Shown here piece after piece: positions 9,450 to 18,267 of a DNA stretch of 64,000 nt. The translations under genes were made by a program, and so were the position numbers. The stretch's first letter is position 1, and the number at the start of each line of letters is the position of its first letter. The notes under the pieces were generated by a model. It saw only the letters and a list, made by a program, of their open reading frames with translations, did not search any database and had not been told where the DNA came from. Source of the DNA: Corallococcus sp. EGB (lineage in GTDB: Bacteria > Myxococcota > Myxococcia > Myxococcales > Myxococcaceae); NCBI RefSeq assembly GCF_019968905.1, contig NZ_CP079946.1:310001-374000 (forward strand), written 5' to 3'.

Positions 9450-10286
9450 ATGAGCGCACAGGGCAACAAGGTCTGGTTCGTCACGGGTTCGTCGTCGGGG
9501 TTCGGCCGGAGCATCGTGGAGGAGGTCATCGCAAGGGGGGAGCGCGTCGTCGCGACGGCGAGAGACCCGCGCACGCTGGAGGACCTGGTGGCACGGGCAC
9601 CGGACCGGGTGCTCGCGGCGCGGCTGGACGTGACGAGGCCGGAGCAGGTGCAGGAGGCCGTCACGGCGGCGCTGAAGCGCTTCGGCGCCATCGACGTGCT
9701 GGTGAACAACGCGGGCTACACCCTGCTGGGCGCGGTGGAGGAGACGAGCGACGCGGAATTGCGAGCGGCCTTCGAGCCACTGTTCTTCGGCGCGGTGGCG
9801 ATGACGCGCGCGGTGCTGCCGCACATGCGGGAGCGGAGGACGGGCACCCTCGTGCAGCTCACGAGCGTGGCCGGGCTGGTCACATACCCGGGAGTGGGGG
9901 CGTACAGCGCCGCCAAGCACGCGCTGGAGGGCCTGTCGGAATCGCTCGCGAAGGAGGTCGCGCCATTCGGTGTGAAGGTGCTCATCGTGGAGCCGGGCAT
10001 GTTCCGCACGAACCTGCTGGGCCCGTCGTACCGGCGGATGCCGGAGCTGGCGGCCTACGCGGAGTCCGTGGGCCCGATGCGCGCCCATGTGGCGCAGTCC
10101 GCCGGCACGCAGCCCGGGGACCCGGTGAAGGCGGCGAAGGCCATCGTGGACGCGGTGTCCGCGGGAGCCCCGACCCTGCGGCTCCCCCTGGGGCCGGACG
10201 CCCCCGGAGCCATCCGCGAGAAGCTGGCGCAGGTGCTGGAGGACGTGAACCGCACGGAGCAGCTCGCGCTGTCGATGGGGTTCTGA
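9450..10286 (+). CDS. Short-chain dehydrogenase/reductase
   Basis: This NAD(P)-dependent oxidoreductase of the classical SDR type has 278 residues. The cofactor motif TGSSSGFG is near the N-terminus, NNAG follows at about residue 88, and the catalytic Ser and Tyr-x3-Lys (YSAAK) are present. The C-terminal part (EPGMFRTNLLG) fits SDRs that act on small carbonyl compounds, but the substrate cannot be read from sequence. The start at 9450 is chosen for the GGAGG 5-6 bases upstream; ATGs at 9384 and 9429 also exist. Divergent from the LysR gene. Confidence 0.88.
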   Translation: MSAQGNKVWFVTGSSSGFGRSIVEEVIARGERVVATARDPRTLEDLVARAPDRVLAARLDVTRPEQVQEAVTAALKRFGAIDVLVNNAGYTLLGAVEETSDAELRAAFEPLFFGAVAMTRAVLPHMRERRTGTLVQLTSVAGLVTYPGVGAYSAAKHALEGLSESLAKEVAPFGVKVLIVEPGMFRTNLLGPSYRRMPELAAYAESVGPMRAHVAQSAGTQPGDPVKAAKAIVDAVSAGAPTLRLPLGPDAPGAIREKLAQVLEDVNRTEQLALSMGF

Positions 10287-10386
10287 GACCCGGCCCCTCC
10301 CCGTGAGGCAGGGACTCGCGCCCGGCCAAGCCCTTGGAGTATGAAGTCCGCCTCGCGCCCGGCCGGGGAACGCGGCGTGATTCACC

Positions 10387-12528
10387 ATGGGGAAGAAAGC
10401 CGTCAGCCGTTGGAGTCGCCTGGGCGCACTGCTGGGCGTGTTGTGCCTGCTCGGCGCGACCCGGGCCACGGCTTCCCCTGGCGAGGAGCCTCGCGCCGCC
10501 ATCCGGCGCTATGCCCTCCTCATCGGCTCCAGCGAGGGCGGGGCCGGGCGTGAGCGGCTGCGCTACGCCAGCTCCGACGTGCTGGCCCTCTCGCGCGTGC
10601 TCGAGGAGCTGGGGGGGGTGGCCGCGGAGGACCGGCTGCTGTTGCTGGAGCCGACCCGGGACACGCTGGTGTCCTCCATCGCGCGGATGCGCCAGCTCAT
10701 CTCCAGCACGCCTCCCACGGAGGCCCGGCGCGAGCTGGTGTTCTACTACTCGGGCCACTCGGACTCGGAGGGCCTGCTGCCTCGCGGTGAGAGGCTGGCC
10801 TACACGGAGCTGCGCCGGCTGCTGACCGACATCCCGGTCGAAGTGCGCATCGCCATCCTCGACTCGTGCGGCTCCGGCTCGCTCACCCGCTTCAAGGGCG
10901 GCGTGAGCCGGCTGGCCTTCCTCTCGGACGTGTCCTCGCAGGTGCGCGGGCACGCGTTCCTCGCCTCCAGCTCCGCGGACGAAGTGGCCCAGGAGGCGGA
11001 CTCCATTGGCGCTTCGTTCTTCACCCACTTCCTGCTCTCCGGCCTGCGGGGCGCCGCGGACACGAATGGTGACGGCCGCGTCACGTTGGACGAGGCCTAC
11101 CAGTTCGCCTACCACGAGACGCTCGCGCGCACGGAGCGCAGCCAGGGCGGGCCCCAGCACGCGTCCTATGACATGCAGCTGGCGGGCAGCGGCGACCTGG
11201 TGATGACCGACCTGCGCGGCTCGCAGGCCCGGCTCGCGCTGGCGAAGGAGCTGGAGGGCCGCCTCTTCGTGCGCAACTGGGGCAACCAGCTCGTCGTGGA
11301 GCTGCAGAAGCCCGCGGGGCGGCGCCTGTCGCTCGGGTTGGATCCGGGCCGCTACCACGTCACCCTGGAGCGCCCCTCGCAGCGCTTCGAAGCGGAGCTG
11401 GCCGTGGCGGGCCGGGGCGAGGCGGAGCTCCGGGTGGGCGACTTCATCCCCATGACGCTGCTGCACACCGCCCAGCGCGGCGGAGGCGATGCGCCCTTGG
11501 AGGACCGCGGCCCCTTGGATGCCCCCACCGTGCCGCTCAACGTGTCCTTGGTGCCGCCGCTGGCCACCAACACCTGGCTGGGGCCGCGGAGCCTGAACCA
11601 TGTCTCGTTCGGCGTGCTGGGCTCGCGCTCCCTCCAGGTCCGGGGCGTGGGGCTGGCGGGCGGCATGGGCTGGGTGGATGGGACCCTGGAGGGCCTTCAG
11701 GTCTCCGGGCTCGCCAACGTGTCGGGCGGCGAGGTGCGGGGCGGCCAGGTGGCGCTCGGCGGAAACCTCGCGTTCGGAGACGGGCAGGGCGCGCAGCTCG
11801 CGGGCGTCCTCAACATCGCCGAGGGCTCCTTCACCGGGGTCCAGCTGAGCCTCACCCTCAACCGCACCGACGCGGAGATGCGCGGCCTCCAGGGCGGGAT
11901 GATCAACACGTCGGAGGTGCTGCGGGGCATGCAGGTCGGCCTCATCAACATCGGCGGGGCCGTCACCGGGACGCAGGTGGGGCTGCTCAACGTGGGCGGC
12001 GAGGTGCGGGGGGTGCAGCTGGGCCTGCTCAACATCGCCGACGACGTGACGGTGCCCATCGGCGCGCTCAACATCGTGCGCAAGGGGCGGCTGGCGTTCG
12101 AGGTCTGGGCGGACGACATCGCGTCCGTGAACGTGGGCATCAAGTACGGCAGCCAGCGCGTCTACGTGCTGCTCACCCACGGCGTCCAACCCTGGGAGAA
12201 GACGTACCGCAGCTTCGAGTTCCTGGGGCTCGGGCTCCACTTCACCCCGTCGCCGTCGGTCTACCTGGACACCGACGTGAGCTATGGCAGGTGGAATTCG
12301 CAGTTCTTCGGAGCGGCGCCCCCGCATCGGCTCGGCCGGCTGCGGCTGATGGTGGGGTGGGAGCTGAAGCGGCGGCTCGCCTTCTTCACGGGCGTCTCCC
12401 TGAACTACTACGACGTGCCCAAGGACTCCGAGGACCGCGCGGTGAGCTGGATTCCCCAGCTGGCGTTGGGTGGGGAGGCCGCCGCCGACCGCCTCTGGCC
12501 CGGACTCATGCTCGGGGTCCGCATCTGA
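10387..12528 (+). CDS. Exported caspase-fold protease fused to surface repeats and a beta-rich C-terminus
   Basis: The 713-residue protein has a signal peptide (SRLGALLGVLCLLGATRATA). Next comes a peptidase C14/caspase-like domain (about 38-285) with catalytic His124 in YYSGHSD and Cys161 in LDSCGSG. Within it lies an EF-hand-like calcium loop, DTNGDGRVTLDE (about residue 225). The middle (about 400-565) has short repeats of the type GLQVSGLANVSG, GMQVGLINIGG and GVQLGLLNIAD, like the LA_2272-type surface repeats of outer-membrane proteins. The C-terminal 140 residues look like beta strands of a barrel (YVLLTHG, LGLGLHFTPSPSVYLDTDVSYG). I infer an outer-membrane-associated protease. It heads a cluster with exbB, exbD, tonB and a receptor gene. 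Confidence 0.85.
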   Translation: MGKKAVSRWSRLGALLGVLCLLGATRATASPGEEPRAAIRRYALLIGSSEGGAGRERLRYASSDVLALSRVLEELGGVAAEDRLLLLEPTRDTLVSSIARMRQLISSTPPTEARRELVFYYSGHSDSEGLLPRGERLAYTELRRLLTDIPVEVRIAILDSCGSGSLTRFKGGVSRLAFLSDVSSQVRGHAFLASSSADEVAQEADSIGASFFTHFLLSGLRGAADTNGDGRVTLDEAYQFAYHETLARTERSQGGPQHASYDMQLAGSGDLVMTDLRGSQARLALAKELEGRLFVRNWGNQLVVELQKPAGRRLSLGLDPGRYHVTLERPSQRFEAELAVAGRGEAELRVGDFIPMTLLHTAQRGGGDAPLEDRGPLDAPTVPLNVSLVPPLATNTWLGPRSLNHVSFGVLGSRSLQVRGVGLAGGMGWVDGTLEGLQVSGLANVSGGEVRGGQVALGGNLAFGDGQGAQLAGVLNIAEGSFTGVQLSLTLNRTDAEMRGLQGGMINTSEVLRGMQVGLINIGGAVTGTQVGLLNVGGEVRGVQLGLLNIADDVTVPIGALNIVRKGRLAFEVWADDIASVNVGIKYGSQRVYVLLTHGVQPWEKTYRSFEFLGLGLHFTPSPSVYLDTDVSYGRWNSQFFGAAPPHRLGRLRLMVGWELKRRLAFFTGVSLNYYDVPKDSEDRAVSWIPQLALGGEAAADRLWPGLMLGVRI

Positions 12529-12580
12529 GCGCCTCCTTCCGGAAAGTGAATGGCCCCGGTGACAGATTTTCCGGGGCACG

Positions 12581-12621
12581 GTGTTTCCCTTCGCGCCAAT
12601 TCGCTCCGCGAAGGGAAACAC
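12581..12621 (+). promoter_or_regulatory. Perfect 15-bp inverted repeat over the exbB ribosome site
   Basis: GTGTTTCCCTTCGCG (12581-12595) and CGCGAAGGGAAACAC (12607-12621) pair perfectly around an 11-base loop. The downstream arm holds the only ribosome-site-like sequence (GAAGGGA) for exbB, whose ATG starts one base after it. In RNA this would mask initiation; in DNA it could be an operator. It could also attenuate transcription from the caspase gene. Confidence 0.65.
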
Positions 12622-12622
12622 G

Positions 12623-13297
12623 ATGTCCTCGATGGTCTTTTTCGCCCAGGTCCCCACGCAGGGCCTGGGGTGGCTGAGCAGCAAGCTGCTGGGGGTGACG
12701 ATCTCCAGCGCGGAGTGGGTGCTGTGGGTGTTGGTGGTCCTGTCGGTGCTGTCCATCGCCGTGATGCTGGAGCGCTCGCTGTACTTCGCGCGCCACCGGC
12801 TGCGGGACTCGGAGGTGCTGACGCAGCGGCTGGCCCGGGGGGAGTTCGACGCCGTCCGTGAGTCGGTGAAGGGCCGGCGCGGCATGGAGGCCGCCGTCAT
12901 CCTGGAGGGCCTGGCCTCCTCCGGCCGGGGCGCGGACGCCGTGGAGGAGGTCATCGCCTCCATCATCGCGCGGGAGCGTCCCCAGTATGAGCGCTTCCTG
13001 TCCTTCCTGGGCACGCTGGGCAACAACGCGCCGTTCATCGGCCTGTTCGGCACGGTGCTCGGCATCATCAAGGCCTTCCACGACCTGGGCGCCATGAGCG
13101 TCAAGGGCGCGGCCATCCAGGAGACCATCATGTCCGGCATCTCCGAGGCGCTCGTCGCCACGGCGGTGGGGCTGGCCGTGGCCATCCCCGCGGTGGTGGC
13201 CTTCAACGTCTTCAACCGCCAGCTCAAGACGCTCACCAGCCGCACCAACGCCCTGGGCCACGCCCTCATGGGCAGCCTGCGCTCGGAGGTCCGCTAG
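12623..13297 (+). CDS. exbB: ExbB/TolQ-type proton channel protein
   Basis: This is the inner-membrane motor subunit that with ExbD uses the proton gradient to energise TonB. It has 224 residues with three membrane segments: about 25-48 (EWVLWVLVVLSVLSIAVML), about 125-145 (LGTLGNNAPFIGLFGTVLGI) and about 170-195 (ALVATAVGLAVAIPAVVAF). The family motif GNNAPFIGLFGTVLGIIKAF is clear. Start taken at ATG 12623, just after the hairpin; ATG 12632 is possible. The gap to exbD is 2 bases. Confidence 0.93.
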   Translation: MSSMVFFAQVPTQGLGWLSSKLLGVTISSAEWVLWVLVVLSVLSIAVMLERSLYFARHRLRDSEVLTQRLARGEFDAVRESVKGRRGMEAAVILEGLASSGRGADAVEEVIASIIARERPQYERFLSFLGTLGNNAPFIGLFGTVLGIIKAFHDLGAMSVKGAAIQETIMSGISEALVATAVGLAVAIPAVVAFNVFNRQLKTLTSRTNALGHALMGSLRSEVR

Positions 13298-13299
13298 CC

Positions 13300-13728
13300 A
13301 TGGCCGGGGGAGCCGCGGAGAACGACGACGAAATCAGCGGCATCAACGTCACGCCGCTGGTGGACGTGGTGCTGGTGCTGCTCATCATCTTCATGGTGAC
13401 GGCCAACTTCATCGTCCGGGAGACGGTGGAGGTGGACCTGCCGCGCGCCGCCAACGGCGGAGAGACGGTGCAGGGGCTGGTCAACGTGGTGCTCGACAAG
13501 GAGGGCCGCCTGTTCTTCGACGGCACCGAGCTCGGCGAGGAGGCCCTGGCGAAGCGCATCGCGCAGGAGGTCGCCAAGGACAAGGACACCCGCGCCATCA
13601 TCAGCGCCGACCAGTCACTGCCCTATGGCCGCGTGATGCACCTCATCGACGTGGTGAAGGGGCAGGGCATCGCGAAGTTCGCCCTCAACATCCAGCAGGA
13701 CGCGGCCCCCGCGAAGGCGGGGCTCTAG
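13300..13728 (+). CDS. exbD: ExbD/TolR-type protein
   Basis: The 142-residue partner of ExbB has a single N-terminal membrane helix (DVVLVLLIIFMVTANFIV, about residues 22-40). It starts with the family motif ISGINVTPLVDVVLVLLIIFM, which contains the proton-carrying Asp. The periplasmic domain follows (VNVVLDKEGRLFFDG, RAIISADQSLPYGRVMHLIDVVKG). It lies between exbB and tonB with gaps of 2 and 4 bases, so it is surely cotranscribed. Confidence 0.94.
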   Translation: MAGGAAENDDEISGINVTPLVDVVLVLLIIFMVTANFIVRETVEVDLPRAANGGETVQGLVNVVLDKEGRLFFDGTELGEEALAKRIAQEVAKDKDTRAIISADQSLPYGRVMHLIDVVKGQGIAKFALNIQQDAAPAKAGL

Positions 13729-13732
13729 CCCC

Positions 13733-14521
13733 ATGAGCCCGCTTGCCCTGGAAGATGGCGCATCCGCGTTCCCACGCAGCGGTGGCTCGCGATGGCTGGT
13801 GGGCTTCGTGGCCGGCTCGCTCGCGCTGCATGCCGGCGCGCTGGTGCTGCTCGATGCCCGGTCCGCGGACCGGCCCGTGCCCCAGCGTCCGGTGGAGCTG
13901 GTGATGGTGGAGGTCCAGAAGCCGCCGCCGCCTCCCCCGGAGGAGGTGAAGGAGGAGCCCAAGCCCGAACCGCCCAGGCCTCGGGTCGTCCCCCGGCCGG
14001 CGGTGAAGGTGGCCCCTTCGCCACGGCCCACGCCGCCGCCCCCGGTGGATGCGCCACCGCCGCCCAACGACGCGCCCGCGCCCACGAAGGCCGCGCCCCT
14101 GGTGGTGGGCCTCTCCATGTCCTCCACGACGAACGCGGGGAGCTTCGCCGCGCCGGTGGGCAACACGCTGTACGGGCGCGCCGCGGACAAGGCGACCGCG
14201 CCCAAGGACGTGAAGGCCTACTCGGCGCCGAAGTACACGCCCATCTACCAGGTGGACAGCGAGCCGCGGCTGGCGGGCGAGGTGAAGATTCCCTACCCGG
14301 ACGAGGCCCGCCGGGCGGGCATCGAAGGCACGGTGACGCTGTCCATCACCATCAACACGGAGGGGCACGTGGTGGCCGCGCGCGTGGTGTCGGGCCCGGG
14401 CTACGGGCTGGACGAGGCGGCGCGCGACGCCATCCTGCGCTTCCGCTTCAAGCCGGCCATCAAGGGCGGTGAGGCCGTCTCCACTGAAATGAAGTACGCG
14501 TACACGTTCCTGCTCGACTGA
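13733..14521 (+). CDS. tonB: TonB energy-transducing protein
   Basis: The 262-residue protein has an N-terminal membrane anchor (about 20-42, WLVGFVAGSLALHAGALVLL). A Pro/Glu/Lys-rich spacer follows (about 60-120, with runs of prolines) that crosses the periplasm. The TonB C-terminal domain is at about 175-262 (IPYPDEARRAGIEGTVTLSI, GYGLDEAARDAILRFRFKPA). It passes energy from ExbBD to outer-membrane receptors. The receptor gene follows 41 bases downstream and is the likely partner. Confidence 0.94.
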   Translation: MSPLALEDGASAFPRSGGSRWLVGFVAGSLALHAGALVLLDARSADRPVPQRPVELVMVEVQKPPPPPPEEVKEEPKPEPPRPRVVPRPAVKVAPSPRPTPPPPVDAPPPPNDAPAPTKAAPLVVGLSMSSTTNAGSFAAPVGNTLYGRAADKATAPKDVKAYSAPKYTPIYQVDSEPRLAGEVKIPYPDEARRAGIEGTVTLSITINTEGHVVAARVVSGPGYGLDEAARDAILRFRFKPAIKGGEAVSTEMKYAYTFLLD

Positions 14522-14562
14522 GCGCCGCCGTCCCGCCGTCCCACCCACCATCCCACCCCGAC

Positions 14563-17274
14563 ATGTCCTCGAACCTGAACGCCCGAGCCGCGCTCATCGC
14601 GGCCTCGCTCCTGACGGGTGCGTCCGCGCTCGCCCAGGGCCAGCCTTCCCGCCCGCCTCCCGCCACTGAAGCGGCGAAGCCCGCTCCACAGATGACCAAG
14701 GCGCCCGTCCTGGTGAAGTCCGTGGAGGCGGCCTATCCCCCCGACGCCGCGGCCCAGGGGCTCACCGCCGACGTGAAGCTGATCATCACCATCGCGGAGG
14801 ACGGCACCGTCGCCGACGCGCAGCCCGCCGAACCGGTGGGCCATGGCTTCGACGAGGCCGCCCTGGAGGCGGTGCGCGCCTTCCAGTTCTCCCCCGCGGA
14901 GGTGGACGGCGTGCCGGCCCCCGTGCAGGTGGAGTACGTCTATCACTTCACCCTCTCCGCGCCCGCCGCGTCCCCGGACGCCCCGCCCGAAGAGGTGGAG
15001 AGGCCCAGGGCCACGCTCACCGGTCAGCTCATCTCGCGCGGCAGCCGCTCGCGCGTGGCGGGGGCCACCGTGCGCTGCGGGGACGACCCGGAGGCGCCCG
15101 AGGCCCTGTCGGACGAGGAGGGGCGCTTCTCGCTCCAGGTCGAGCCGGGCGAGTGCGCGGTGCGCGTGGTGGCGTCCAACTTCCAGCTCTACCAGACGAC
15201 GGAGACGCTGAAGCCGGGGGAGACGACGGAGATCGTCTTCTACCTGGTGCCCAGGGGCGGGGCCTTCGAGACGGTGGTGCGCTCGGAGCGGCCGAAGAAG
15301 GAGGTGGTCCGCCGCACGGTGTCCCGCGAGGAGGCGCAGAAGACGCCGGGCACCTTCGGCGACCCCATCCGCGTCATCCAGGCGCTGCCGGGTGTCGCGC
15401 GCGCGCCGTTCAACTCGGGCGACCTGCTGGTGCGAGGCTCCAACCCGGGGCAGTCCGCCACGCTGATGGACGGGGTGCGCATCCCCCTGCTGTTCCACCT
15501 GCTGGGCGGGCCCTCGGTGGTCAACGCCGAGTTCATCGACTCGCTGGACTTCTACCCGGGCGGCTACGGCAGCCAGTACGGCCGCGCGGTGGGCGGCGTG
15601 GTGGACGTGGCCACGCGCAAGGGGGCCAGCGACACGGTGCACGGCTCGGTGAAGGTGGACTTCGTGGACGCCGCCTTCTTCCTCGAGGCCCCCGTCACGG
15701 AGGGCGTCAGCGTGGCCGCGGCGGCCCGGCGCTCGTATGTGGATGCGCTGCTGCCGCTCGTCCTCCCGAAGGAGGAGGGGCGCACGATGTCGGTGGTGCC
15801 TCGCTACTGGGACTACCAGCTCCGCGTGGACCTGGGCTCGCGCTCCAAGGAGGCCCCGGTGTCCGGCGCCGGGCGCAGCACCGGCTACATCATGGCCTTC
15901 GGCGCGGATGATCAGCTCTCCGTCGTGTCCTCCGGAGGCGACCAGTCGCGGGACATCAAGCTCGGCACCCACACCCAGTTCCACCGCATCAAGGGAGACT
16001 GGACGTACCGGCGCGGCGACTTCACCTCTGTCTTCACGCCCTATGTGGGCCTGGACAAGGTCCGCGCGGAGCTGGGGACCTTCCAGGAGGACGACCGCAT
16101 CTACTCCGCGGGGGCGCGCCAGACGCTGTCGCTGGACCTGTCCTCCGCGCTCACGCTGCGCACGGGCGTGGATGCGTACTTCGAGCACGTGGAGGTGTCC
16201 GCGCTGCTCCCCATCTCCGGGGGCACCGACTACGTGCCCTTCCCCGGCGCCGAGCCTCGGACCGAGATGCAGCGCAAGGTCATCACGCTCAACGGCTTCG
16301 ACGGAGGCCTCTTCCTGGAGGCGGACCTCAAGTGGGGCGCGTTCACGCTGACCCCCGGCGTGCGGGGCAACCTCCAGCACGTCAACGGCACGGACAACCT
16401 GGCCCTGGATCCACGGCTCTGGCTCCGGTACGCGGCCAGCGAGCGGACCGCTCTGAAGGGCTCGGCGGGCCTCTACAGCCAGCACGCGGAGACGTATCAG
16501 TTCATCCCGCTGCCATACGGTAACCCCAGGCTCGGGTATCAGCGGGCCTTCCAGGCCAGCCTCGGCGTCGAGCAGCGGGTCATGGACGCGGTGAACGTGG
16601 ACCTGACGGGCTTCTTCAACCGCCGCTTCAAGAACGTCGTGACGCCCGGGCAGCTGCTCCAGGAGGGGGGCGGGTTCCTCCAGGAGCGCTTCAGCAACGA
16701 CGGCATCGGCAAGGCCCTGGGCTTGGAGTTGATGGTGAAGAAGGCCCGGCTCTCTCCCACCGACAAGTGGAGCGGCTGGCTCTCGTACACCTTCAGCCAC
16801 GCCGAGGACGGGCGCGCCGGGCCGTTGCCGGCCGTCACGGGCGGCTCCCGCGCGAACGCGGAGGAGCAGGCCTACGGCCTGAGCCCGTGGGACCAGACGC
16901 ACATCCTCACGCTGGTGGCCAGCTACCTGCTGGGCAACGGCTGGGAGGTGGGCGGGCGCTTCCGCTACACCACGGGCCGGCCCACCACGCCGCTCCAGCA
17001 CTCCTACGACGTGTTCCGGGGGGATGGAAACCGGTTCGAGCCGACGCCGGGGCCCTACCTCTCCGCGCGCTCGGGCAGCTTCCACCAGCTGGACGTGCGC
17101 GTGGACAAGAGCTGGCGCTTCGAGAACTGGACGCTCACCACCTACTTGGACGTGCAGAACCTCTACAACCGGAAGAACGCCGAGTTCGACCTCGACGACT
17201 ACCGCTACCGCGGCAAGTACAAACTGCCGGGCATCCCCCTGCTCCCCGTCGTGGGTGTGAAAGGAAGCTTCTGA
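14563..17274 (+). CDS. TonB-dependent receptor with its own N-terminal TonB C-terminal domain
   Basis: The 903-residue outer-membrane protein has, in order: a signal peptide (AALIAASLLTGASALAQG); a TonB-CTD-like domain (about 45-128, AAYPPDAAAQGLTADVKLIITIAE, GFDEAALEAVRAFQFSPA); a carboxypeptidase-regulatory-like domain (about 150-225); a plug (about 260-345, GDPIRVIQALPGVARAPFNSGDLLVRGS, PGGYGSQYGRAVGGVVDVATRKG); and a large beta-barrel to the end. The TonB domain is normally on the inner-membrane partner, so finding it in the receptor is odd. The substrate is unknown; no iron or vitamin motif is recognisable. It overlaps the lipoprotein gene by one base. Confidence 0.9.
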   Translation: MSSNLNARAALIAASLLTGASALAQGQPSRPPPATEAAKPAPQMTKAPVLVKSVEAAYPPDAAAQGLTADVKLIITIAEDGTVADAQPAEPVGHGFDEAALEAVRAFQFSPAEVDGVPAPVQVEYVYHFTLSAPAASPDAPPEEVERPRATLTGQLISRGSRSRVAGATVRCGDDPEAPEALSDEEGRFSLQVEPGECAVRVVASNFQLYQTTETLKPGETTEIVFYLVPRGGAFETVVRSERPKKEVVRRTVSREEAQKTPGTFGDPIRVIQALPGVARAPFNSGDLLVRGSNPGQSATLMDGVRIPLLFHLLGGPSVVNAEFIDSLDFYPGGYGSQYGRAVGGVVDVATRKGASDTVHGSVKVDFVDAAFFLEAPVTEGVSVAAAARRSYVDALLPLVLPKEEGRTMSVVPRYWDYQLRVDLGSRSKEAPVSGAGRSTGYIMAFGADDQLSVVSSGGDQSRDIKLGTHTQFHRIKGDWTYRRGDFTSVFTPYVGLDKVRAELGTFQEDDRIYSAGARQTLSLDLSSALTLRTGVDAYFEHVEVSALLPISGGTDYVPFPGAEPRTEMQRKVITLNGFDGGLFLEADLKWGAFTLTPGVRGNLQHVNGTDNLALDPRLWLRYAASERTALKGSAGLYSQHAETYQFIPLPYGNPRLGYQRAFQASLGVEQRVMDAVNVDLTGFFNRRFKNVVTPGQLLQEGGGFLQERFSNDGIGKALGLELMVKKARLSPTDKWSGWLSYTFSHAEDGRAGPLPAVTGGSRANAEEQAYGLSPWDQTHILTLVASYLLGNGWEVGGRFRYTTGRPTTPLQHSYDVFRGDGNRFEPTPGPYLSARSGSFHQLDVRVDKSWRFENWTLTTYLDVQNLYNRKNAEFDLDDYRYRGKYKLPGIPLLPVVGVKGSF

Positions 17275-18194
17275 TGAAGGCCCTTGTGACGTGCGGCCTG
17301 GTGCTCGCGCTGGGCGCCGTGGGTTGTGTGGATCCAGAGGACTCGCCGGACCGGGTGCACGACTTCCGGGTGCTGGGGCTCGCCACCGAGCGCCCGGAGC
17401 TCATGGCTCCCAGCTGTGACTTCACGCAGGCGGACCTGGACGCGTTGCGCGAGCCGGTGACGTTCCGCGCGCTGTTCGCGGACCCGGCCGGCGGCGGGCG
17501 CTCCATCCAGTACACGCTCTGGGCCTGCGCGGACGTGGACGACACCACGTGCGCGGACACGGCCAATCGCGTGCAACTGGCGGAAGGCTCCACCACGGAG
17601 AGCGAGCTGTCGGTCACCATCCGCCCCGGCGATACCCAGGCCCAGGACGGCACCCCGCTCCTGGTGCGCGTGCGGGAGAAGGATCCCTATCTGGGGCTGG
17701 GCGGGCTGCGCATGCCGCTGGTGCTCCACGCCCGGGCGGGCGACGAGGCGGTGTACGCGCAGAAGCTGATGGTCTTCTCATGCCCGATAGTGGAGGGGAT
17801 GACCGCGAACGTGAACCCGGAGCTGCCGGGCCTGCGGCTCGACGACGCCCCGTGGGCGGTGGACGCGGTCCCGGAGCTGAAGGGCCAGGGGCCCTTCGTG
17901 ATCACCGTGGAGGACCTGACGGGGCTGGAGGAGCACTACGTGGTGCCGGGGCTGACGTCCGGGCCGGTGGCGCTCACGGAGGCGTGGAAGGTGTCGTGGC
18001 ACACCACGTTCGGTGAGTTCTCCGAAACGGAGACGGGCGGCGCGGACTTCGGTGGAGAGGTCGGGCGCCACCGCACGGAGTGGGAGCCTCCCGAGGAGGG
18101 CGGCTCCGCGCGGGACGTCACCTTCTGGGCCGTCGTGCGGGACGGGCGCGGAGGCCAGTCCTGGCTCACCCGCCGCGCGCGCTGGGCTCCTTGA
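17274..18194 (+). CDS. Lipoprotein partner of the TonB-dependent receptor
   Basis: The 306-residue protein starts with a lipoprotein signal (MKALVTCGLVLALGAVGC). The mature part is acidic and contains a few Cys (APSCDF, LWACADVDDTTCAD, VFSCPIV) but no domain I know. Its ATG overlaps the receptor stop codon (TGATG), so translation is coupled. By analogy with surface lipoproteins paired with receptors, it may cap or feed the barrel; this is inference. Confidence 0.8.
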   Translation: MKALVTCGLVLALGAVGCVDPEDSPDRVHDFRVLGLATERPELMAPSCDFTQADLDALREPVTFRALFADPAGGGRSIQYTLWACADVDDTTCADTANRVQLAEGSTTESELSVTIRPGDTQAQDGTPLLVRVREKDPYLGLGGLRMPLVLHARAGDEAVYAQKLMVFSCPIVEGMTANVNPELPGLRLDDAPWAVDAVPELKGQGPFVITVEDLTGLEEHYVVPGLTSGPVALTEAWKVSWHTTFGEFSETETGGADFGGEVGRHRTEWEPPEEGGSARDVTFWAVVRDGRGGQSWLTRRARWAP

Positions 18195-18267
18195 GGGGAT
18201 GCGGGGCGCGCTCGCGGCGGGGCTCCACGCTCATGCGGCCCGTCATGTCCTGACCCGCGTGGATGGA

